This document shows positions 1-4,486 of a DNA stretch of 6,149 nucleotides, piece after piece. A program made the position numbers and the translations under genes. The stretch comes from Clostridiaceae bacterium (GTDB taxonomy: Bacteria > Bacillota > Clostridia > UBA1212 > DUPL01), in contig JAAYLF010000225.1 in NCBI GenBank assembly GCA_012522035.1, positions 1-6,149 on the forward strand. Direction: 5' to 3'. Below the pieces are notes generated by a model. The model was not told the origin of the DNA and ran no database searches. It saw only the letters and a program-made list of their open reading frames with translations. The stretch's first letter is position 1. The number at the start of each line of letters is the position of its first letter.

Positions 1-292
1 AGTCAGCATGAATGGTAACAAGACATATGCCAGGCACATTGGTCACAGCTGCATCACAAGCAGGTTTTTCTCCTCTTATGTAGCTTTCATCGGCAACAAA
101 AACATCCGTTCCATGCACCTGGTTTAGAAAAACCATCCTGTTTACATCCATGTTAAACTTATTGGCTATCTTTTCAAATCTTTTATCAACATTTTCTTTG
201 TTTTCTTCTCTGGCATGGCTCATATTGCCAAAATATCTTGTAGTAAACAACTGAATTATATCATTTTCCTGATTTACACAAACTTGTCTCAT
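1..292 (-). CDS. pgeF: Peptidoglycan editing factor PgeF / YfiH-family (laccase-domain) protein, 5' part only
   Basis: This reading frame on the minus strand is open from an ATG at 292 to the window edge, giving 97 residues with the C-terminal part missing. The translation has the family landmarks in order: FTTR near residue 17, QVHGTDV near residue 61 (its His is a metal ligand in this family), ACDAAVTNVPGI, and TIHAD at the edge, where the family continues with Cys. YfiH/YlmD proteins are zinc-binding enzymes; the E. coli member removes mis-incorporated amino acids from peptidoglycan precursors, and other members act as purine nucleosidases. The start is uncertain: an in-frame TTG at 298 lies 8 nt after GGGG, and an in-frame stop lies at about 337-339, so the protein cannot begin much further upstream. 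The segment after FTTR is shorter than usual, lacking the common YxSLNL stretch. It is divergent from ymdB. Confidence 0.85.
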   Translation of the reverse strand, partial: MRQVCVNQENDIIQLFTTRYFGNMSHAREENKENVDKRFEKIANKFNMDVNRMVFLNQVHGTDVFVADESYIRGEKPACDAAVTNVPGICLVTIHAD

Positions 293-302
293 AGGCAAAA
301 TC

Positions 303-331
303 TTGACCCCATCCTTCCGAAGTGATAATAT
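303..331 (+). promoter_or_regulatory. Candidate promoter of ymdB with extended -10
   Basis: TTGACC (303-308), a 17-bp spacer and TAATAT (326-331), preceded by TG one base upstream (323-324), match a sigma-A promoter with an extended -10. The -10 matches consensus at only four of six positions. Transcription would begin near 338, leaving a leader of about 50 nt before the ymdB GTG. The -35 lies within the pgeF leader, so the two promoters probably cannot be occupied at once. Confidence 0.45.
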
Positions 332-358
332 TATATATCAAATCCAATATATATTCAA
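330..358 (-). promoter_or_regulatory. Candidate sigma-A promoter of pgeF
   Basis: Read on the minus strand, TTGAAT (353-358) is followed by a 17-bp spacer and a perfect TATAAT (330-335). Transcription would begin near 323, giving a leader of about 25-30 nt before the pgeF start. Its -10 box overlaps that of the plus-strand candidate promoter by two bases. Confidence 0.6.
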
Positions 359-388
359 ATAATACATGATATTAGAAAGGTTAACGCT

Positions 389-1165
389 GTGAAAATACTT
401 TTTGTTGGGGACGTATTCGCACGTCCAGGACGTCAGGCACTAAATCTTTGGCTTAAGGATCTAATACACGAGCATGACATTGACTTTTGCATTGCAAATG
501 GCGAAAATGCCGCACATGGAAAAGGCATCACCAGACAGACAGCGGATGAAATATATGCTTGCGGAGTGGATTTCATCACACTGGGAAACCATGCCTGGGG
601 ACAGAAAGACGCACTTTCATTCATTGATGACTTCCCTATTGTAAGACCTGCCAACATGTCAAAATCTCTGCCCGGCAAGGGCTGGTGCATTGTAAGCTCC
701 AACAAAGGAGATATTGGCATATTGAATCTTCAAGGCCGGGTCTTCATGGATCATGTCGACAATCCCTTTGAATGCGCCACCGAATGCCTTAAAGAAATGC
801 GGCAGTATACAAATATCATTGTAGTGGACTTTCATGCGGAAGCCACGTCTGAAAAAATAGCTTTGGCCCTGTATATAGACGTGTTGTGTTCCTGTGTAAT
901 CGGCACTCACACCCATGTCCAGACAGCGGATGAACGTATTCTTCCAAACAGCACCGCCTTTATTTCCGATGTAGGAATGACAGGACCGATTAACAGTATT
1001 ATTGGCATGGATATAAAATGTGTAATGGAGAAGTTTGTCCGTTCCATGCCTACAAGGTTCGAGCCTGCAAAAGGCAGCTTTATGCTGAACGCTGTTGTCA
1101 TAGATATATGTGACACTTCAGGGATTGCAAAGGATATATACAGGATATCCTTGAAACAAAGCTAG
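389..1165 (+). CDS. ymdB: YmdB-type metallophosphoesterase (2',3'-cyclic nucleotide phosphodiesterase)
   Basis: This 258-residue protein matches the YmdB/TIGR00282 family (B. subtilis YmdB is about 264 residues) from end to end. Dimetal-site motifs are present: GDVF with Asp8, NGENAAHGKG with Glu39, GNH with Asn67 and His68, DFHAEATSEK with His149, and GTHTHVQTAD with His174 and His176. The later SDVGMTGP motif is also intact. In B. subtilis YmdB hydrolyses cyclic nucleotides in vitro, has been linked to RNase Y and controls the choice between biofilm formation and motility; the same role here is inference. The GTG start is supported by AGAAAGG at 374-380 with an 8-nt spacer. Oddities: the usual WYxDGR stretch before GTHTH reads LYIDVLCSC, and the Asp after NHxW is Gly71. 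It may be co-transcribed with spoVS, since no terminator is evident after it. Confidence 0.93.
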   Translation: MKILFVGDVFARPGRQALNLWLKDLIHEHDIDFCIANGENAAHGKGITRQTADEIYACGVDFITLGNHAWGQKDALSFIDDFPIVRPANMSKSLPGKGWCIVSSNKGDIGILNLQGRVFMDHVDNPFECATECLKEMRQYTNIIVVDFHAEATSEKIALALYIDVLCSCVIGTHTHVQTADERILPNSTAFISDVGMTGPINSIIGMDIKCVMEKFVRSMPTRFEPAKGSFMLNAVVIDICDTSGIAKDIYRISLKQS

Positions 1166-1210
1166 AGTTGGGAAATATTCAATAAGTCTAACTTTTTAAA
1201 TTTTCCTCCA

Positions 1211-1228
1211 TTATTTATTCATAAATAA
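1211..1228. repeat. AT-only palindrome upstream of spoVS
   Basis: TTATTTAT (1211-1218) and ATAAATAA (1221-1228) are perfect inverted arms around a 2-nt centre. It could be a weak hairpin or a protein-binding site. It has no GC and no T-tract, so I do not call it a terminator. Confidence 0.3.
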
Positions 1229-1264
1229 AGAAATGATGCATATACATGTAACACAAACACCCCC

Positions 1265-1278
1265 TATTTCGGGAAATA
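1265..1278. repeat. Short palindrome abutting the spoVS promoter
   Basis: TATTTC (1265-1270) and GAAATA (1273-1278) are inverted arms around GG. The repeat ends one base before one candidate -35 box, a position compatible with an operator or activator site. Its function is inferred from position only. Confidence 0.3.
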
Positions 1279-1279
1279 A

Positions 1280-1313
1280 TTGTATTGCTTCATGTTTTTA
1301 TTTAGAATATAAA
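1280..1313 (+). promoter_or_regulatory. Candidate sigma-A promoter(s) of spoVS
   Basis: Two overlapping registers fit a 17-bp spacer: TTGCTT (1285-1290) with TATAAA (1308-1313), and TTGTAT (1280-1285) with TAGAAT (1303-1308). Either would give a leader of about 45 nt before the ATG at 1362. The spoVS gene of B. subtilis is sigma-H dependent, but I see no AGGA-type -35 at the proper distance from GAAT here, so the control may differ. Confidence 0.5.
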
Positions 1314-1361
1314 AAAACAACCAAAAACAAAAAAATAAAATAATAATGGAGGGTACATATT

Positions 1362-1643
1362 ATGGATGTATTAAAGGTATCAGCAAGATCAAATCCAGCT
1401 TCAGTAGCAGGTGCATTGGCAGGTGTTATCAGGGAAGCAGGAGCTGTCGATGTGCAGGCAATCGGCGCAGGTGCAATTAACCAGGCAATAAAGGCTATAG
1501 CAATTACCAGAGGGTATTTGGCTCCGACAGGAATCGAATTGGTATGCATGCCCGCCTTCGTTGATGTTTATCTTGAAGGTGAGGAACGTACGGGCATCAA
1601 ACTTCATGTTGAAAGAAGGAATTACAGGGGTTATTGCGGTTAA
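1362..1643 (+). CDS. spoVS: Stage V sporulation protein S
   Basis: This 93-residue protein is highly similar to B. subtilis SpoVS (86 residues), recognisable by LKVSARSNPASVAGALAG, VQAIGAGAINQAIKAIAI, the RGYLAP segment and EERTGIKLHVE. The fold is related to Alba nucleic-acid-binding proteins. In B. subtilis SpoVS is needed to pass stage V, for coat assembly and spore maturation, and it also affects septation; the molecular activity is not settled. The ATG is fixed by GGAGGG (1348-1353) with an 8-nt spacer. The last seven residues or so (RNYRGYCG region) extend beyond the usual end and include a terminal Cys-Gly. The gene lies 196 nt after ymdB and has its own promoter candidates. It ends 24 nt before a shared terminator with rny. 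Confidence 0.97.
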   Translation: MDVLKVSARSNPASVAGALAGVIREAGAVDVQAIGAGAINQAIKAIAITRGYLAPTGIELVCMPAFVDVYLEGEERTGIKLHVERRNYRGYCG

Positions 1644-1667
1644 CCCAAAAAGATTAGAACCAAACTT

Positions 1668-1698
1668 AAAAAGAGAGTGATTAAATCACTCTCTTTTT
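1668..1698. terminator. Bidirectional intrinsic terminator between spoVS and rny
   Basis: AAAAAGAGAGTGAT (1668-1681) and ATCACTCTCTTTTT (1685-1698) form a perfect 14-bp stem with a 3-nt loop. On the plus strand the arm ends in TTTTTG then TTTT; on the minus strand it also ends in five T. It lies between convergent stops at 1643 and 1708 and so can serve both genes. Confidence 0.9.
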
Positions 1699-1707
1699 GT
1701 TTTCAAA

Positions 1708-3303
1708 TTATTTCGCGTATTCTACTGCTCTTGTTTCTCGTAGAATTGTTACTTTGATTTGTCCTGGATATTCCATTTCACTTTCAATCTTCTTTACTAT
1801 CTCTCTTGCTTTCAATGGCATTTCCTCGTCACTGACAAGTTCTGGCTTGATCATAATTCTGATTTCACGTCCAGCCTGAATCGCATAAGTTTTTTCAACA
1901 CCACTGAAGGAATTTGCTATCTCCTCAAGTTTCTCAAGTCTCTTGATGTAAGTCTCGAGGGTTTCACGTCTTGCACCAGGCCTTGCAGCTGATATGGTGT
2001 CTGCTGCCTGTACCAGAACAGCAATTACGCTTTGAGGTTCAATATCTCCATGGTGTGACATTATGGCATTGATTACTTCTGGCGACTCTTTGTATTTCTT
2101 GGCTATGTCAGCTCCTATGGTCACGTGCGAGCCTTCAACCTCGCTGTCCAGAGCCTTTCCTATGTCGTGTATCAAGCCGGCTCTTTTTGCCAAAGCTACG
2201 TCTACACCCAGCTCTGCAGCCATGACACCTGCCAGTTTAGAAACTTCAATTGAGTGCAAGAGAACGCTTTGTCCATAGCTGGTCCTGAACTTCAGTCTGC
2301 CCAGAAGCCTTACAATTTCAGGATGAAGCCCATACACACCAGTTTCGTATGTAGCGTTCTCTCCCTCCTGACGGATGACATTGTCTACCTCCTTCTTTGC
2401 CTTCTCGACCATTTCCTCGATTCGGGCAGGATGTATTCTTCCGTCAATGATTAGCTTCTCCAGAGCAATCCTAGCTATTTCTCGTCGTATTGGATCAAAA
2501 CTCGATAGAATAACAGCTTCAGGTGTGTCATCTATAATCAGATCGACTCCAGTCAATGTTTCAATAGTCCTAATGTTTCTACCTTCCCTACCTATGATCC
2601 TTCCTTTCATGTCATCATTAGGTAATGCGACAACAGATACAGTTGTCTCCGAAACATAGTCAGATGCACATTTCTGAACAGCCGTTGCTATTAAGTTCTG
2701 TGCCAAAACAACACATTCCTCTTTCAGTTTCGCTTCGTAATCCTTGATTAGTGCTACTTTTTCCTGAATCAATTCGTTTTCAGTAAGCCTAAGCAAATAC
2801 TCCTTGGCTTCTTCTTTTGTCAAATTCGCGATACGTTCGAGTTCTTGGACTTGTTTGTTGAACATTTCCTCCACGTGTTTTTCACGTTCGTCAAGTTCAA
2901 GCATTCTTTCATTAAGCATTCGCTCTTTTTGTTCCTGCGCTTCCTGCTTTTTCTCAAGCAACTCTTCTTTCTGAATCAAACGTCTTTCATTTCTTTGTAT
3001 TTCGTTTCGTCTATCTTTAATTTCCCTTTCAAGATCAATTCTACTTTTGTGAATCTCTTGCTTGGCAGTGAGCAAATACTCACGCTTTTTTATTTCACTT
3101 TCCTTTATTGCTTCACTAATAATTCTTTTGCCTTCCGCTTCCGCGCTTTCTATAACCGCTTCCGCTTCTTCTTTTCTGGCTTGATAACCCTTAGCAAAAG
3201 ATCTTTTCGAGGCTATTTTCCAACAAATAAAGCCAACTAGTGAACTGAAAACTAAAGGGACGACTATGAATAGAATAATATCGCTAGTTCCTATACCGAA
3301 CAC
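1708..3303 (-). CDS. rny: Ribonuclease Y, membrane-anchored endoribonuclease
   Basis: This is a full-length RNase Y (531 codons from GTG; B. subtilis 520). Visible order: an N-terminal membrane helix at about residues 8-30, a charged Glu/Lys/Arg-rich coiled coil at about 40-205, a KH RNA-binding domain at about 220-290 with GRIIGREGRN (234-243), and an HD domain at about 345-440 with His350, the HD pair 379-380, GSH at 391-393, HH at 417-418 and a late Asp435. RNase Y makes the first cuts in mRNA decay and riboswitch processing at the inner membrane. The start is unusual: the GTG at 3303 lies inside the Shine-Dalgarno, and an AUA codon at 3294 (giving a protein three residues shorter) has ideal spacing. 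No in-frame ATG exists between the upstream stop and the membrane helix. The gene has its own strong promoter and a structured leader. It is convergent with spoVS. Confidence 0.97.
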   Translation of the reverse strand: MFGIGTSDIILFIVVPLVFSSLVGFICWKIASKRSFAKGYQARKEEAEAVIESAEAEGKRIISEAIKESEIKKREYLLTAKQEIHKSRIDLEREIKDRRNEIQRNERRLIQKEELLEKKQEAQEQKERMLNERMLELDEREKHVEEMFNKQVQELERIANLTKEEAKEYLLRLTENELIQEKVALIKDYEAKLKEECVVLAQNLIATAVQKCASDYVSETTVSVVALPNDDMKGRIIGREGRNIRTIETLTGVDLIIDDTPEAVILSSFDPIRREIARIALEKLIIDGRIHPARIEEMVEKAKKEVDNVIRQEGENATYETGVYGLHPEIVRLLGRLKFRTSYGQSVLLHSIEVSKLAGVMAAELGVDVALAKRAGLIHDIGKALDSEVEGSHVTIGADIAKKYKESPEVINAIMSHHGDIEPQSVIAVLVQAADTISAARPGARRETLETYIKRLEKLEEIANSFSGVEKTYAIQAGREIRIMIKPELVSDEEMPLKAREIVKKIESEMEYPGQIKVTILRETRAVEYAK

Positions 3304-3308
3304 CTCCC
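3303..3308 (-). promoter_or_regulatory. rny Shine-Dalgarno overlapping the GTG codon
   Basis: On the minus strand AAGGGAGGTG (3310-3301) is a near-perfect anti-16S match. The annotated GTG codon (3303-3301) shares its last bases, leaving no spacer. The next plausible initiator at normal distance, 8 nt after GGAGG, is ATA at 3294-3292. Either initiation uses AUA or the weaker upstream part of the motif serves the GTG. Confidence 0.6.
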
Positions 3309-3314
3309 TTATTT

Positions 3315-3348
3315 AGTTGTCAAGGTACTCATATTTATCTGAACAACT
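3315..3348 (-). other. Possible hairpin just upstream of the rny ribosome-binding site
   Basis: AGTTGT (3315-3320) and ACAACT (3343-3348) are inverted arms around a 22-nt loop; flanking A/T bases could extend the stem with one bulge. The stem ends about 7 nt from the Shine-Dalgarno. It is weak on its own and mainly notable because it lies beside a stronger hairpin in the same leader. Confidence 0.3.
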
Positions 3349-3359
3349 TAAATTCTTCT

Positions 3360-3396
3360 AAATGCACCACATGCTCTTTGAGCACTTTGCGCATTT
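3360..3396 (-). other. Long hairpin in the rny mRNA leader
   Basis: Read as minus-strand RNA, positions 3396-3380 and 3376-3360 form a 17-position stem around an AAA loop. AAAUGC pairs with GCAUUU at the base and UGCUC with GAGCA at the top. The six middle positions contain C-G, A-U and two G-U pairs and two A-G mismatches. It sits about 17 nt after the predicted transcription start and about 50 nt before the Shine-Dalgarno. No T-tract follows, so it is not a terminator. Regulation of rny through this element is inference. Confidence 0.5.
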
Positions 3397-3397
3397 C

Positions 3398-3412
3398 ATG
3401 CATAACATGCAT
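3398..3412. repeat. Paired ATGCAT palindromes at the rny transcription start
   Basis: Two copies of the self-complementary hexamer ATGCAT (3398-3403 and 3407-3412) are separated by AAC. They cover the first bases of the predicted rny transcript. They could be an operator, or a 6-bp stem with a 3-nt loop at the 5' end of the RNA. Confidence 0.35.
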
Positions 3413-3420
3413 CACATTCA

Positions 3421-3449
3421 ATTCTAAATAAAAAGATAATATTTGTCAA
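3421..3449 (-). promoter_or_regulatory. Strong sigma-A promoter of rny
   Basis: On the minus strand a consensus TTGACA (3444-3449) is followed by a 17-bp spacer and TAGAAT (3421-3426, five of six consensus bases). The transcript would start near 3413 and carry a leader of about 110 nt. This makes rny an independent transcription unit from folD, which has its own terminator upstream. Confidence 0.75.
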
Positions 3450-3611
3450 GAAGAAATAATGCAAGTTGCCTATATTTCCAACCCGAATTATGTAAGACTG
3501 CATAAATATTGAATAATATGGCTGGATTTTGTGAATATTCCATCTAAATACATTAACAAACAAGATGACAAACTAAAGCATATATGTCATAATATTGAAG
3601 AAGATATGCAC
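3450..3611. other. AT-rich intergenic stretch without a recognised gene
   Basis: Between the rny promoter and the folD terminator I find only very short reading frames on both strands, none with a convincing ribosome-binding site. No RNA gene or repeat longer than six-base arms is evident. Together with the rny leader it makes up the 337-nt gene-free gap 3304-3640. Confidence 0.5.
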
Positions 3612-3638
3612 AAAACCTAGCCTGATGGGCCAGGTTTT
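3612..3638 (-). terminator. Intrinsic terminator of folD
   Basis: AAAACCTAGCC (3612-3622) and GGCCAGGTTTT (3628-3638) flank a 5-nt loop. On the minus-strand RNA every position pairs, one as G-U, giving an 11-bp stem; read on the plus strand the same position is an A-C mismatch, so it fits folD transcription better. It begins 2 nt after the folD stop. The U-run is short, mostly within the stem. Confidence 0.75.
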
Positions 3639-3640
3639 TA

Positions 3641-4486
3641 CTATCTAAACATTTTTGCAGCTAGAATTGTATTAGATAGAAGTGTTGTAATTGTCATGGG
3701 ACCCACTCCACCAGGAACCGGTGTAATGGCTCTACATATATCCTTTACCCTCTCAAAATCCACATCTCCACACAGCTTGTTGTTTTCATCCCTGTTCATA
3801 CCCACATCAATAACTATCGCGCCGGGCTTTACATACTCTTCATTTATAAACTTGGCCTTTCCTATGGCAACGACCAGAATGTCAGCCCTTTTACAAACGC
3901 TTTTCAAATCCTTTGTCCTTGAATGAGTGACCGTAACAGTACCATTTGCAGCAAGAAGAAGCATTGCCATTGGTTTACCTACTATGTTGCTCCTGCCCAC
4001 AACAACACACTCTTTACCTTCAATTTCAGTGCCTGTTTCCTTAATCAGTTCCATCACACCAGCAGGAGTACAAGGAGCAAATATACCACTTCCCGTATAC
4101 AACCTTCCAACATTGTATGGATGGAAGCAGTCTACATCCTTTTTAGGATCAATTGCTTCAATAACCTTCATCTCATCTATATGTTTGGGTAGTGGCAGCT
4201 GTACAAGAATGCCGTGCACTTCCTTGTCTTTGTTAAGTCTGTCAATAAGCTCAAGGAGTTCTTCCTCACTTGCCTCATCCGGCAGAAGAAATTCTTTTGA
4301 TAGTATTCCGACTTCCGCACATGCCTTCTTCTTGTTATTAACATACGTCCTGGATGCCATGTCAGAACCAACCAGAACAACAGAAAGGCAAGGATTTATT
4401 CCTTTTTCCTTAAGCTCAGCCACTTCCTTCTTTATCTCTTCCCTTATACGCATTGATACCTTTTTGCCATCTATTAACAAAACCAT
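3641..4486 (-). CDS. folD: Bifunctional methylenetetrahydrofolate dehydrogenase / methenyltetrahydrofolate cyclohydrolase
   Basis: This 281-residue protein is a complete FolD, which interconverts 5,10-methylene-, 5,10-methenyl- and 10-formyl-tetrahydrofolate in the cytoplasm using NADP. Visible features from the ATG: IDGKKVS near the N-terminus, the catalytic Tyr48-x3-Lys52 in the SRTYVNNKKKAC segment, HGILVQLPLP (91-100), KDVDCFHPYNVG at about 116-127, the PCTPAGV segment, the dinucleotide-binding VVVGRSNIVGKPMA, and PVPGGVGPMTITTLL near the C-terminus. The usual KDVDGF reads KDVDCF. The ATG at 4486 overlaps the ftsK stop by one base (TGATG), with AAGGA five bases upstream. A GTG one codon earlier at 4489 is possible but too close to the Shine-Dalgarno. 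A terminator follows directly, so folD appears to be the last gene of its operon. Confidence 0.96.
   Translation of the reverse strand: MVLLIDGKKVSMRIREEIKKEVAELKEKGINPCLSVVLVGSDMASRTYVNNKKKACAEVGILSKEFLLPDEASEEELLELIDRLNKDKEVHGILVQLPLPKHIDEMKVIEAIDPKKDVDCFHPYNVGRLYTGSGIFAPCTPAGVMELIKETGTEIEGKECVVVGRSNIVGKPMAMLLLAANGTVTVTHSRTKDLKSVCKRADILVVAIGKAKFINEEYVKPGAIVIDVGMNRDENNKLCGDVDFERVKDICRAITPVPGGVGPMTITTLLSNTILAAKMFR

Noticed and set aside
1166..1210. Possible terminator after ymdB (GGAAA ... TTTCC)
   Set aside because: The arms are short with a large AT-rich loop and no clear T-tract; read-through into spoVS seems equally likely.
2845..3240. 131-codon plus-strand frame opposite the RNase Y coiled coil
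   Set aside because: Its Phe/Leu-rich, membrane-like composition is the direct mirror of the Glu/Lys/Arg codons of the coiled coil; no ribosome-binding site is evident.
3318..3323. A second consensus TTGACA on the minus strand close to rny
   Set aside because: No -10-like box lies 16-18 bp downstream (that region is the rny start), so it is not a promoter; it also forms part of a possible hairpin.
3565..3590. Inverted repeat ATGACA/TGTCAT in the gap before folD's terminator
   Set aside because: Six-base arms with a 14-nt spacer in AT-rich DNA are expected by chance, and there is no associated promoter or gene.
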